This document shows, piece by piece, positions 16,692 to 25,273 of a stretch of 64,000 bases of DNA. Origin of the DNA: Nocardiopsis sp. CC223A (GTDB taxonomy: Bacteria > Actinomycetota > Actinomycetes > Streptosporangiales > Streptosporangiaceae). Under the pieces are notes generated by a model. That model was not told the DNA's origin and did not search any database. It saw only the letters and a list, made by a program, of their open reading frames with translations. The translations under genes and the position numbers were made by a program. The DNA is taken from assembly GCF_030766825.1 (NCBI RefSeq), contig NZ_JASFDV010000017.1, positions 31,888 through 95,887 on the forward strand, given 5' to 3'. Every line of letters starts with the position of its first letter. Positions within the stretch are counted from its first letter, which is position 1.

Positions 16692-18119
16692 GTGTCCAGG
16701 ACCGACGGAACGGGTACGCCCGGCGACCTCGCCGCAGGCGGCGACCTGGCGAAGGTGACCATGATCGCCGCCGCCGCGGCCATGGGCGGATTCCTGTTCG
16801 GCTACGACAGCGCCGTCATCAACGGCGCCGTCGACGCCATCCAGGCCAGATTCGGCGTCGACTCGGCGACCCTGGGCTTCACCGTCGCCTCCGCCCTGCT
16901 CGGATCCGCGGTGGGCGCGGCGATCACCGGCGGCATCGCCGACCGGTACGGGCGCATCCGCACCATGCGCATCGCCGGCGTGCTGTTCGCGGTCAGCGCC
17001 CTGGGCATGGCGCTGCCGTTCGCGATCTGGGACCTCATCCTGTGGCGGGTGCTCAGCGGCATCGCCATCGGCATGGCCTCGGTCATCGCCCCCGCCTACA
17101 TCGCCGAGATCGCCCCCGCCGCCCACCGCGGCCGCCTGGGCTCCCTGCAACAGCTCGCCATCGTGCTGGGCATCGCCGTCTCCCAGCTCGCCGACTACCT
17201 CCTCGCCCTGGCCGCGGGCGGCAGCGCCGAGGGCATGCTCGGCCCGCTCCAGGCCTGGCAGTGGATGCTGGGCGCCGAACTGGTACCCGCCCTCATCTAC
17301 CTGGCACTCACCCTGGTCATCCCCGAATCGCCCCGCTACCTGGTGCGCATCGGGCACACCGACCAGGCCAAGGAGATCCTCGCCAAGGTCGAGGGCGGCG
17401 GCCCCGCCCGCCTGGACCGGCGCGTCGCCGAGATCCGCCGGGCACTGGGATCGGAGGTCCGCCCCAAACTGAGCGACCTGCGCGGCCGGTTCGGGCTGCT
17501 GCCCATCGTGTGGATCGGCATGGCCCTGTCGGCGTTCCAGCAGCTGGTCGGCATCAACGTCATCTTCTACTACTCCTCGTCGCTGTGGCAGTCGGTGGGC
17601 GTGCCCGAAGGGGACTCGCTGCTGCTGAGCCTGTTCACCTCGGTCATCAACATCGTCGGCACCGCCGTGGCCATCACCCTGGTGGACCGGATCGGCCGCA
17701 GGCCCCTGCTGCTGGTGGGCTCGGCCGGGATGGCCGTGGCGCTGGCCGTGGCCGCCTACGCGTTCGGGCACGCCACCACCGTCGGGGAGGAGGTGGCCCT
17801 GAGCTTCGGCTGGGGCGTGGTGGCCCTGACCGCCGCCAGCGCGTTCGTGCTGTTCTTCTCCCTGTCCTGGGGCGCCGTGGTGTGGGTGCTGCTGGGTGAG
17901 ATGTTCCCGCTGCGCATCCGCGCCGCCGCCATGGGCGTGGCCACCGCCACCCAGTGGCTCGCCAACTGGGCCGTCACGGTCAGCTTCCCGAGCCTGCGCG
18001 ACTGGAGCCTGGGCGGCTCCTACCTGATCTACGCCGGGTTCGCGGTGCTGTCACTGCTGTTCGTGTGGAAGTTCATCCAGGAGACCAAGGGCAAGACCCT
18101 GGAGGAGATGACCGGCTGA
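16692..18119 (+). CDS. Sugar porter family MFS transporter
   Basis: 475 residues, GTG start after a GGGGGCGG run. Twelve transmembrane segments with sugar-porter signatures: DRYGRIRTMR after helix 2, PAYIAEIAPAAHRGRLGS at the helix 4-5 region, PESPRYL before the central loop, QQLVGINVIFYYSS in helix 7, DRIGRRPLL and the C-terminal QETKGKTLEEM. It should take up a hexose or related polyol with protons. The AraC-type regulator 32 bases downstream has its own promoter. A duplicated gene tail lies upstream. Confidence 0.93.
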   Translation: MSRTDGTGTPGDLAAGGDLAKVTMIAAAAAMGGFLFGYDSAVINGAVDAIQARFGVDSATLGFTVASALLGSAVGAAITGGIADRYGRIRTMRIAGVLFAVSALGMALPFAIWDLILWRVLSGIAIGMASVIAPAYIAEIAPAAHRGRLGSLQQLAIVLGIAVSQLADYLLALAAGGSAEGMLGPLQAWQWMLGAELVPALIYLALTLVIPESPRYLVRIGHTDQAKEILAKVEGGGPARLDRRVAEIRRALGSEVRPKLSDLRGRFGLLPIVWIGMALSAFQQLVGINVIFYYSSSLWQSVGVPEGDSLLLSLFTSVINIVGTAVAITLVDRIGRRPLLLVGSAGMAVALAVAAYAFGHATTVGEEVALSFGWGVVALTAASAFVLFFSLSWGAVVWVLLGEMFPLRIRAAAMGVATATQWLANWAVTVSFPSLRDWSLGGSYLIYAGFAVLSLLFVWKFIQETKGKTLEEMTG

Positions 18120-18139
18120 CCCGGGCGGGCCCGCTCTGT

Positions 18140-18145
18140 TAGCGT
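18140..18145 (+). promoter_or_regulatory. -10 element of a leaderless promoter
   Basis: TAGCGT ends six bases before ATG 18152, with no Shine-Dalgarno sequence, as expected for a leaderless AraC-gene message. Confidence 0.45.
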
Positions 18146-18151
18146 CGAAGC

Positions 18152-19069
18152 ATGGACGAGCCGGAGCGGGCCTGGGAGTTCGCCGCCGCCCCCACCGGAA
18201 CCGCCCCCGGGGTCGTGTCGATGGTCGGCTACCGGACACCGGCGGTGGCCGAGCCGGTCCACCTGGGCCTGCCCTCGGCCACGGTCACCTTCATCGTCGG
18301 CCTCGACGAGGGCGTGCGCGCCGCACCCGACGCCCCCTCCCTGGCCACCGCCCGCCCCGCCCCCGTCATCCTGGGCGGGCTGCACCTGCGGGCCTCCCAC
18401 GTGCACCAGCAGGCCGGTCAGGCCGGAGTGCAACTGGCCCTGCACCCGCTGGCCGTGCGCTCCCTCTTCGGGGTCCCCTGCGCCGACCTGGGCGTGGACG
18501 ACTACGACGGGCTGGCCCTGGCCGGCCCGCGCGGACGCGAGCTGCACGAACGCCTCACCGACACCGCCGCCTGGCCGGAGGCGTTCGCACTCATCGGCGC
18601 CCACCTGCGCGAACGGTACCGCGACCGGCGCCCGCGCCCCGAACTCGTACGCGCCTGGCGACTGCTGGAGCTCTCCCGCGGCCGGGCCCGCGTGGGGGAG
18701 GTGGCCCGCGGCGTGGACCTGAGCCCCCGCCACCTGGGCACCCTGTTCCACCGCGAGGTCGGCCGCTCACCCAAGACCGTGGCCTCCCTCATGCGGTTCG
18801 ACCACGCCCGCCGCCGCATCGCCGCGCACGTCCACCGCGACGGGCGCACCGACCTGGCCCACGTCGCCGCCGCGACCGGGTACACCGACCAGGCCCACCT
18901 GACCCGGGAGTTCCGCCGCTTCACCGGGCTGCCGCCCGCCGCCTGGGCCGCCCGGGAGCTCCGAAACGTACAAGACACCCCGCCCGCGGGCGGGGGAGCC
19001 TGGGACCATGAGCACGCAGAACAGCACCACCGTCCGGCCGCGCCTGTGGGCGACCCTCCAGGCGCGTGA
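18152..19069 (+). CDS. AraC-family transcriptional regulator
   Basis: 305 residues. The N-terminal half is a cupin-like sensor region ending near residue 150. The C-terminal AraC-type double helix-turn-helix includes ARVGEVARGVDLSPRHLGTL and the second helix pair HVAAATGYTDQAHLTREFRR with FTGLPPAAW. Its last 62 bases overlap the start of a VOC-family gene in another frame. AraC and VOC genes are often paired, so it may regulate that gene. The last 35 residues are low complexity. Confidence 0.88.
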   Translation: MDEPERAWEFAAAPTGTAPGVVSMVGYRTPAVAEPVHLGLPSATVTFIVGLDEGVRAAPDAPSLATARPAPVILGGLHLRASHVHQQAGQAGVQLALHPLAVRSLFGVPCADLGVDDYDGLALAGPRGRELHERLTDTAAWPEAFALIGAHLRERYRDRRPRPELVRAWRLLELSRGRARVGEVARGVDLSPRHLGTLFHREVGRSPKTVASLMRFDHARRRIAAHVHRDGRTDLAHVAAATGYTDQAHLTREFRRFTGLPPAAWAARELRNVQDTPPAGGGAWDHEHAEQHHRPAAPVGDPPGA

Positions 19070-19415
19070 CGCCGCCGCCCTCATCGCCTTCTACACCGAG
19101 GCGTTCGGGTTCACCGCCACCGCCCGCCACCACGACGCCGCCGGGCGGGTGGCCCACGCCGAACTCCTGTGGCCCGAAGGCGCCGGCGGGATCATGCTCG
19201 GCGACCACACCCCGGAACGGGAGTGGTCGCGCGAGCCCGGCACGGCCGGCTGCTACGTGGTCACCGCCGACCCCGACGCCCTGTACGCACGGGTCACCGA
19301 CCACGGCGCCGACATCGTCCGGCCGCTGAACACCACCGACTACGGCTCCCGCGAGTTCGTCGTCCGCGACCCCGAGGGCAACCTCTGGTCCTTCGGCGAC
19401 CACCCGGGCGAATGA
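19008..19415 (+). CDS. VOC (glyoxalase/bleomycin-resistance) superfamily protein
   Basis: 135 residues. It shows paired beta-alpha-beta-beta-beta modules: PRLWATLQARDAAALIAFY, AHAELLWPEGAGGIMLGD, GCYVVTADPDALYARV and EFVVRDPEGNLWSFG. The last is the typical VOC ending, with a Glu in the metal-ligand position. It may be a dioxygenase, a glyoxalase-like enzyme or a drug-binding protein. It starts inside the AraC gene, so it is translated from the same message. A strong hairpin lies directly downstream. Confidence 0.85.
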   Translation: MSTQNSTTVRPRLWATLQARDAAALIAFYTEAFGFTATARHHDAAGRVAHAELLWPEGAGGIMLGDHTPEREWSREPGTAGCYVVTADPDALYARVTDHGADIVRPLNTTDYGSREFVVRDPEGNLWSFGDHPGE

Positions 19416-19418
19416 GCA

Positions 19419-19455
19419 CCGTGCGCCCCGCCGCGACCCGCGGCGGGGCGCACGG
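19419..19455. terminator. Bidirectional terminator hairpin
   Basis: CCGTGCGCCCCGCCGCG pairs perfectly with CGCGGCGGGGCGCACGG (17 pairs, three-base loop), filling the gap between the convergent VOC and ABC-F genes. Confidence 0.8.
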
Positions 19456-19457
19456 GT

Positions 19458-21119
19458 TCACTCCGCAGACCCACCGGCCAGCAGGGCACGCACCCCCTCC
19501 GCGGTGGTCTCCACCAGCTCCCCGCCCACGAACAGCCACCGGGTGACCCCGATCGACTCCAGGAACGGCAGGTCGTGGCCGGCCACGACCAGCGCACCCT
19601 CGTAGGCCTCCAGTGCCCCCGTCAACTGCCGGACACCGGACACGTCCAGGTTGTTGGTGGGCTCGTCCAACAGCAGCAGCTGCGGTGCCGGGGAGGCCAG
19701 CAGCAGGGCCGCCAGCGCCGCCCGGAACCGCTCACCGCCCGACAGGGTCCCCGCGACCTGGGCCGAGCGCGCCCCCCGGAACAGGAACCGGGCCAACTGG
19801 GACCGGACACGCTGGTCCGCCACCCCCGGCGCCAGCCGCTCGACGTTCTCGGCCACCGTCAGCCCGTCGTCCAGCACGTCCAGCCGCTGGGGCAGGAACC
19901 GGGCCGGGACGAACACCCGCGCCGACCCCTCCCGCGGCTCCAGCTCCCCGATCAGGGTGCGCAGCAGGGTGGTCTTGCCCGCCCCGTTGCGGCCCACCAG
20001 GGCGATCCGCTCGGGGCCGCGCACCCACAGATCCGCACCCGACAGCACCCCGTGCACCGGGGTCAGGCCCTCGGCCCGGAGCACCTCGCGCCCCGAGGGC
20101 ACCGCTGTCCCGGGCAGCTCCACCCTGATCTCGGCGTCGCCGCGCACCGCCTCGGCCGCCTCCTCCCGGCGCTCGCGCGCCTCCTGCATCCGGTCCTCGT
20201 GGACCCCCTTGAGCTTGGCCGAGGACTCCTGCGACCAGCGCTTGAGGTTGCCGGCGACGATCTTGGGGACACCGCCCCGGGCCTGCACCCTGCGGTTCTG
20301 CTTCAGGCGGCGGGCCAGCTTGACCCGCGTCTCCTCCAGTTCCCTCTGCCGGCGCCTCATGTCGGCGTCCGCGGCGCGCAGGGTGCGCTCGGCCGCCTCC
20401 TGCTGCACCGCCAGCGCCTCCTGGTAGTCCGACCAGCCGCCCCCGTACCAGGTGACCGACCCCGAGCGCAGCTCGGCGATGCGGTCCACGCGCTCCAACA
20501 GGTCGGTGTCGTGGCTGACCACGATCAGGGTTCCGGTGCGCCAGGAGTCCACGGCGTCGTAGAGCCGCCTGCGGGCGAACAGGTCGAGGTTGTTGGTGGG
20601 CTCGTCCAGCAACAGGACGTCGGGGCGCTCCAGCAGCAGGGCGGCCAGGCGCAGCAGGACGGCCTCGCCGCCGGAGATCTCCCCGACGGTGCGGTCCAGG
20701 TCGATGCCGTCCAGGCCGAGTCCGCCCAGGGCGGCCAGGGCGCGCTCCTCGACGTCCCAGTCGTCGCCGACCGTCTCGAAGTGCTCCTCGGACACGTCGC
20801 CGGACTCGATGGCCGCCAGCGCCGCACGGGTGTCGGCGATGCCCAGGGCCCGGTCGACGCGCAGGCCGGTGTCCAGGGTGATGTTCTGCGGCAGGTAGGC
20901 CAGGCGCCCGTGGACGGTGACCGATCCCGACGCGGGCCGCAGCGCCCCGGCCAGCAGGCGCAGCAGGGTCGACTTGCCCGAGCCGTTGGTGCCGACCAGG
21001 CCGGTGCGGCCGCGGCCCACGGCCAGGGACAGGTCCTCGAAGACGGGCGTGCCGTCGGCCCAGGCGAAGCCCAGGGCGGAAACGGCCACGGAGGCACCGG
21101 CGACAGTGGGTTGGAACAT
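19458..21119 (-). CDS. ABC-F family ribosome-associated ATPase
   Basis: 553 residues from ATG 21119. There are two ABC domains without membrane segments. Walker A motifs are GTNGSGKS and GRNGAGKT, signatures are ISGGE and LSGGE, and Walker B motifs end LLLDEPTNN in both. A charged, Arg/Glu-rich linker of about 80 residues between the domains is the P-site tRNA interaction region of ABC-F proteins. Members either protect ribosomes from antibiotics or rescue stalled ribosomes; sequence alone does not say which. The long structured leader favours drug-responsive control. Confidence 0.92.
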   Translation of the reverse strand: MFQPTVAGASVAVSALGFAWADGTPVFEDLSLAVGRGRTGLVGTNGSGKSTLLRLLAGALRPASGSVTVHGRLAYLPQNITLDTGLRVDRALGIADTRAALAAIESGDVSEEHFETVGDDWDVEERALAALGGLGLDGIDLDRTVGEISGGEAVLLRLAALLLERPDVLLLDEPTNNLDLFARRRLYDAVDSWRTGTLIVVSHDTDLLERVDRIAELRSGSVTWYGGGWSDYQEALAVQQEAAERTLRAADADMRRRQRELEETRVKLARRLKQNRRVQARGGVPKIVAGNLKRWSQESSAKLKGVHEDRMQEARERREEAAEAVRGDAEIRVELPGTAVPSGREVLRAEGLTPVHGVLSGADLWVRGPERIALVGRNGAGKTTLLRTLIGELEPREGSARVFVPARFLPQRLDVLDDGLTVAENVERLAPGVADQRVRSQLARFLFRGARSAQVAGTLSGGERFRAALAALLLASPAPQLLLLDEPTNNLDVSGVRQLTGALEAYEGALVVAGHDLPFLESIGVTRWLFVGGELVETTAEGVRALLAGGSAE

Positions 21120-21125
21120 GGTTCT

Positions 21126-21166
21126 CTCGCAATACGGAAGCGAAGTGACAGGGCTTCGTATGCGAG
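21126..21166 (-). promoter_or_regulatory. Hairpin just upstream of the ABC-F start, possible attenuator
   Basis: On the minus strand, CTCGCATACGAAGC (21166-21153) can pair with GCTTCCGTATTGCGAG (21141-21126): about 14 pairs with two bulges. It ends about six bases before the ABC-F ATG, so it would cover or expose the ribosome binding region. Confidence 0.45.
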
Positions 21167-21363
21167 CACCACGCGGCCGGGGCCGACAGGAGAAGGTGAG
21201 AGGGTCCCGTTGGGGGACGGCTCGTGCACCGAGGTTCCATCCACGCGGTTCCACCGACGGCCCGGGGCCGTGGCGGGCGACCGGCCAAGGGCCGTGCCGC
21301 GTGATGATCGCGAACCTCAGATGCGCAACGTCCACCTCATTCGTAGACAACAGGACGGCCGTC

Positions 21364-21392
21364 ACTGTACACGCTCCACCGCCTGCCGCCAA
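21364..21392 (-). promoter_or_regulatory. Promoter of the ABC-F gene
   Basis: Read leftward: TTGGCG (21392-21387), 17 bases, TACAGT (21369-21364). Transcription would start near 21357, giving a leader of about 240 bases ahead of the ABC-F ATG. Such leaders are typical of antibiotic-responsive ABC-F genes. Confidence 0.5.
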
Positions 21393-21446
21393 CGGCCGAA
21401 CCCACACCCGTCCCGGGAATTCCCGCGCGGGGCGGGGCACGGGCGC

Positions 21447-21662
21447 TCACTCCAGGTCGATCTTGCGCTGGAGGTACTCCTCGCGGCCGATCTCCCCGCG
21501 CGCGTATCTCAGCCGCAGCTCCTCCTGGGCCCGGTCCACCCGGGGGCGCTCCCGGTCGGGGGCGGCCCTCTCGGCGCGCCCCGAGGCCGAGACGGTGACC
21601 ACGAGGTACACGCCCAGCACCACCAGGACCAGGATCACGACCGTGACGAAGAAACCGGTCAC
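21447..21662 (-). CDS. Small SHOCT-domain membrane protein
   Basis: 71 residues, GTG start preceded by AGAAGGGAG. One transmembrane helix (FFVTVVILVLVVLGVYLVV) is followed by a charged linker and a C-terminal SHOCT motif, ELRLRYARGEIGREEYLQRK. SHOCT motifs are short oligomerisation elements; the protein's role is unknown. It lies upstream of the ABC-F gene on the same strand, but the ABC-F promoter lies between the two. Confidence 0.8.
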   Translation of the reverse strand: MTGFFVTVVILVLVVLGVYLVVTVSASGRAERAAPDRERPRVDRAQEELRLRYARGEIGREEYLQRKIDLE

Positions 21663-21815
21663 CGCGAACTCCCTTCTGTGAGGGGGAGGCCCTCACCTTC
21701 CTGTGTACCCGGGCCGCCCCGCCCGCACCAGGGCCCGCCGCCACCTGTGGAGAACCCCGGACCCGGGCGGGCGCCGTATCCTGGAATGTCGCCATCCACA
21801 TCAAGAAGGGGCGGG

Positions 21816-23810
21816 ATGCGCGTTCTGCTCGTGGACAACCACGACTCCTACACCTACAACCTCTTCCAGCTGATCGCCGAGGTCGCCGGGACCGAGCCCG
21901 TCGTGCTCACCAACGACGACCCCGCCTGGGACGGGTTCGACTTCGCCGACCTGGACGCCGTCGTCGTCTCGCCCGGCCCGGGCCGCCCCCAGCACCCCCG
22001 CGACCTGGGCCGCGTCCCCGAACTGCTGGCCGCCACACCCCTGCCGGTGCTGGGGGTGTGCCTGGGCCACCAGGCCATCGCCCACCTGGCCGGGGCCGCC
22101 GTCCAGTCCGCCCCCCAGCCCCGGCACGGCCACCTCACCCGCGTCCGCCACACCGGCACCGGCCTGTTCGCGGGCATCCCCCAGGACTTCACCGCCGTGC
22201 GCTACCACTCACTGGCCGTCCCCGAACCCCTGCCCGCCCCGGTGGCCGCCACCGCCTGGGCCGAGGACGGCGTGGTCATGGCCCTGGAACACCGCGACCT
22301 GCCCCGCTGGGGGGTGCAGTTCCACCCCGAGTCGATCGCGGGGGAGCACGGCGCCGCCCTCATCGGCAACTTCCTGGACCTGGCCCGCCCCCACCGCCCG
22401 GCCGCGGCCCCGCCGGTGCGCACCGGGCCGCCCGCGGTCACCGCCCCCGCCCCGCGCACCCGCGTCCTGGAGGCCGCGGTGGACACCGAGGCGGCCTTCG
22501 CCCGCCTGTACGGCGAGGCCGAGTACGCGTTCTGGCTGGACAGCTCCCGCCCCCAGGGCCCGGCCCGGTTCTCGTTCCTGGGCGCGGCCACCGGCGAGGT
22601 CCTCACCTACCGGGTGGGCGGCCCCGTCCGCATCCAGAACCCCGACGGCACCACCGCCACCGAGCCCGGCACCGTGTTCGACGCCCTGGAACGCCGCCGG
22701 CGGCCGCGCACCCCGACCCCGCTGCCCTTCGAGTTCACCGGCGGGTACGTGGGCTACTTCGGCTACGAACTCAAGGCCGACTGCGGCGGCACCGCCGCCC
22801 ACACCGCCGCCACCCCCGACGCGGTGTGGCTGCGCTGCGACCGGTTCATCGCCGTGGACCACCACCAGGGGCGCACCCACCTGGTCTGCGCCGACGACGG
22901 CCCCGACGGCGACACCTGGCTGGCGGCCACCGCCGCCGCCCTGGCCGACCTGCCCCCGCTGCCCGACCCGGCCCCGGCATCGGACCCCGTGAACCCCGCC
23001 GACCTGCTGGAACGCCCCCGCCAGGGCTACGTCAACGACATCAAGGAATGCCTGGGCCAACTGGCGGCGGGGGAGAGCTACGAGATCTGCCTGACCAACC
23101 GCCTGCACGCCCCCGCCACCGGCACCGACCTGGACTTCTACCGCCGTCTGCGGGCCGCGTCCCCGGCACCCTACGCCGCCCTGCTGCGCCTGGGCGGGAT
23201 GAGCGTGCTCAGCGCCTCACCCGAACGCTTCCTGCGGGTGACCGGCGACGGCGAGGCCGAGAGCCGCCCCATCAAGGGCACCGCCCCCCGCCACCCCGAC
23301 CCGGCCGCCGACGCCCGCCTGGCCGAGGAACTGCGCACCGGCGCCAAGACCCGCGCCGAGAACCTCATGATCGTCGACCTGCTCCGCAACGACCTGGGCC
23401 GGGTGTGCGAGGTCGGCACGGTCCGGGTGCCCGCGTTCATGTACACCGAGTCCTACGCCACCGTCCACCAACTGGTCTCCACCGTCCGCGGACGGCTGCG
23501 CGCCGACGTGTCGGCGGTGGGCGCGGTCCGCGCCTGCTTCCCCGGGGGGTCGATGACCGGCGCCCCCAAACTGCGCACCATGGAGATCATCGACACCCTG
23601 GAGGGGTCGGCGCGCGGCGTCTACTCCGGCGCCCTGGGATACCTGTCGGACACCGGCGCCGCCGACCTGAGCATCGTCATCCGCACCGCCGTCCGCCGGG
23701 GCGGGGAGCTGACCATCGGCGCGGGCGGCGCCATCGTGCTGGACTCGGACCCCGAGGACGAGTACGAGGAGATGCTCCTCAAGGCCGCCGTCCCCCTGCG
23801 CGGCCGCTGA
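21816..23810 (+). CDS. pabAB: Fused aminodeoxychorismate synthase (PabA-PabB)
   Basis: 664 residues from ATG 21816 (AAGAAGGGGCGG upstream). Residues 1-190 are a class I glutamine amidotransferase with nucleophile Cys82 (LGVCLGHQ) and His170/Glu172 (QFHPES). The rest is a chorismate-binding PabB domain with Lys487 in RPIKGTAPRHP. That Lys, absent from anthranilate synthases (PIAGT), indicates aminodeoxychorismate synthesis. SFPGGSMTGAPK-like FPGGSMTGAPK and GVYSGALGYL complete the active site. It supplies the p-aminobenzoate precursor for folate or, in some actinomycetes, for polyketide starters. No PabC lyase gene is adjacent. Confidence 0.92.
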   Translation: MRVLLVDNHDSYTYNLFQLIAEVAGTEPVVLTNDDPAWDGFDFADLDAVVVSPGPGRPQHPRDLGRVPELLAATPLPVLGVCLGHQAIAHLAGAAVQSAPQPRHGHLTRVRHTGTGLFAGIPQDFTAVRYHSLAVPEPLPAPVAATAWAEDGVVMALEHRDLPRWGVQFHPESIAGEHGAALIGNFLDLARPHRPAAAPPVRTGPPAVTAPAPRTRVLEAAVDTEAAFARLYGEAEYAFWLDSSRPQGPARFSFLGAATGEVLTYRVGGPVRIQNPDGTTATEPGTVFDALERRRRPRTPTPLPFEFTGGYVGYFGYELKADCGGTAAHTAATPDAVWLRCDRFIAVDHHQGRTHLVCADDGPDGDTWLAATAAALADLPPLPDPAPASDPVNPADLLERPRQGYVNDIKECLGQLAAGESYEICLTNRLHAPATGTDLDFYRRLRAASPAPYAALLRLGGMSVLSASPERFLRVTGDGEAESRPIKGTAPRHPDPAADARLAEELRTGAKTRAENLMIVDLLRNDLGRVCEVGTVRVPAFMYTESYATVHQLVSTVRGRLRADVSAVGAVRACFPGGSMTGAPKLRTMEIIDTLEGSARGVYSGALGYLSDTGAADLSIVIRTAVRRGGELTIGAGGAIVLDSDPEDEYEEMLLKAAVPLRGR

Positions 23811-23854
23811 CCGCCGCGAAATCGTGTTGCGCGCCCGGGACGGATGCGGCCAGG

Positions 23855-24475
23855 GTGAGCACCGTGAACACCGAGATCCCCCGCCACCGGATCCGCGCCC
23901 GGTACACCGATACCACGGTGACCGTCTACCAGGCCTACTCCCCGCGCCTGGGGCTGCCCGCCGCCCGCGACGGCCGCTTCCCCGCCGAGTGGAAGCGCGG
24001 CCGCATGACGTGGATCAAGCCCTCGTTCCTGTGGATGATGTACCGGTGCGGGTGGGCCCGCAAGGAGGGCCAGGAGACGGTGCTGGCGGTGGAGATCACC
24101 CGCGAGGGCTTCGAGTGGGCCCTGCGCCACGCCTGCCTGTCCCACTACAAGGCCACGGTGCACGCCGACCGCGACGCCTGGAAACGCGCCCTGGCGGCGG
24201 CCCCCGCCCGGGTGCAGTGGGACCCCGAACGCGACCTGCACCTGAGGCCCCTGGACCACCGCTCCCTCCAACTGGGCCTGGCGGGCGAGGCCTCCACCCG
24301 CTACGCCGACGAGTGGATCGTCTCCATCACCGATGCCACCCCCACCGCCCACCGCATCCACGACCTGGTACGCGGCGGCGAGGAGGAGGCGGCCGCGGCG
24401 CTGCTGCCCGCCGAGCGCCCCTACCCAGAGGCGCCCGGCCTGCTGGACCACCTGCGCCCCGGAGCCATGGCATGA
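23855..24475 (+). CDS. DUF4291 family protein
   Basis: 206 residues from GTG 23855. Strongly conserved DUF4291 features are visible: IRARYTDTTVTVYQAYSP, KRGRMTWIKPSFLWMMYRCG, REGFEWALRHA, VQWDPERDL and LQLGLAGEA. The family's function is not established. The gene follows pabAB by 44 bases, and its stop overlaps the ATG of the MBL-fold gene (ATGA), so these two are translationally coupled. Confidence 0.88.
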   Translation: MSTVNTEIPRHRIRARYTDTTVTVYQAYSPRLGLPAARDGRFPAEWKRGRMTWIKPSFLWMMYRCGWARKEGQETVLAVEITREGFEWALRHACLSHYKATVHADRDAWKRALAAAPARVQWDPERDLHLRPLDHRSLQLGLAGEASTRYADEWIVSITDATPTAHRIHDLVRGGEEEAAAALLPAERPYPEAPGLLDHLRPGAMA

Positions 24476-25227
24476 CGATGACGGTGACCGTGCTGGGCAC
24501 GGCCGCGCCCGCCCCGCTGCCCGGCCGCCCCTGCTCGGGGTACCTGCTGCGGGCGGGGGAGCGGTCGGTGTGGGTGGACGCCGGGTTCGGAACCCTGGCG
24601 GCGCTGCGCGCCCACGCCGACCCGGCGGCCCTGGACGCGGTGTGGATCTCCCACCTGCACGCCGACCACTGCGCCGACCTGGCCGCGGCGTTCTACGCGC
24701 TGCGCTACGGCGGCCTGGACCCGGCGGGGCCGATCCCGGTCTACGCCCCCGCAGGGCTGGCACAGCGGCTGGCGGGGTTCTTCGGCCGCCCCGACACCGC
24801 GTTCCTCCAGGGCACGTTCACCTTCCACGACCTGCACGAGGGCCACCGGGTGCACCTGGGCGACCTGGTGCTGACGGCGCACGCGGTGGTGCACGACGTG
24901 GAGGCCTACGCACTGCGCGCCTCCCACGCCGGGCGCACCCTGGCCTACAGCGGCGACAGCGCCCCGGGCCCGGGACTGGTGGCCGCCGCCCGCGCCGCCG
25001 ACCTGTTCCTGTGCGAGGCCGACCACGACGCCCCGCCGCCGGGGCGGGAGCGGGCGCACCTGACCCCGGAGGAGGCCGCCGCCGCGGCCGCCGAGGCCGG
25101 CGCGGCCCGCCTGCTCCTGACCCACACCGGCCCCTCCCTGACTCCCGGACGGGCCGCGGCCCGCGCCACCGCCGCCCTGGGCCGCCCGGTCGCCCACGCC
25201 CGGGAGGGCCGGACCTGGCAGGTGTGA
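24472..25227 (+). CDS. MBL-fold metallo-hydrolase, RNase Z-like
   Basis: 251 residues. It is a metallo-beta-lactamase fold with the metal motif SHLHADHCAD, Asp in YSGDSAPG and a terminal His in LLLTHTGPS. It begins like RNase Z and related arylsulfatase-type enzymes (VTVLGTAAPAPLPGRPCSGYLLRA). It lacks a visible exosite arm for tRNA, so it is more likely a small-molecule hydrolase. It is coupled to the DUF4291 gene by a four-base overlap. Confidence 0.85.
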   Translation: MTMTVTVLGTAAPAPLPGRPCSGYLLRAGERSVWVDAGFGTLAALRAHADPAALDAVWISHLHADHCADLAAAFYALRYGGLDPAGPIPVYAPAGLAQRLAGFFGRPDTAFLQGTFTFHDLHEGHRVHLGDLVLTAHAVVHDVEAYALRASHAGRTLAYSGDSAPGPGLVAAARAADLFLCEADHDAPPPGRERAHLTPEEAAAAAAEAGAARLLLTHTGPSLTPGRAAARATAALGRPVAHAREGRTWQV

Positions 25228-25238
25228 CCGCACAGAAC

Positions 25239-25252
25239 TAGAACACGTTCCA
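25239..25252. promoter_or_regulatory. KstR-like TetR operator
   Basis: TAGAACACGTTCCA fits the actinobacterial TetR-family pattern TNNAACNNGTTNNA known for KstR. It overlaps the expected -35 position of the amidase promoter, which suggests repression. Confidence 0.45.
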
Positions 25253-25261
25253 CGACGGTGT

Positions 25262-25267
25262 TAGGTT
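25262..25267 (+). promoter_or_regulatory. -10 element of a leaderless amidase promoter
   Basis: TAGGTT ends six bases before ATG 25274. The -35 position 17 bases upstream falls on the operator-like TAGAAC. Confidence 0.55.
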
Positions 25268-25273
25268 CCGTGC

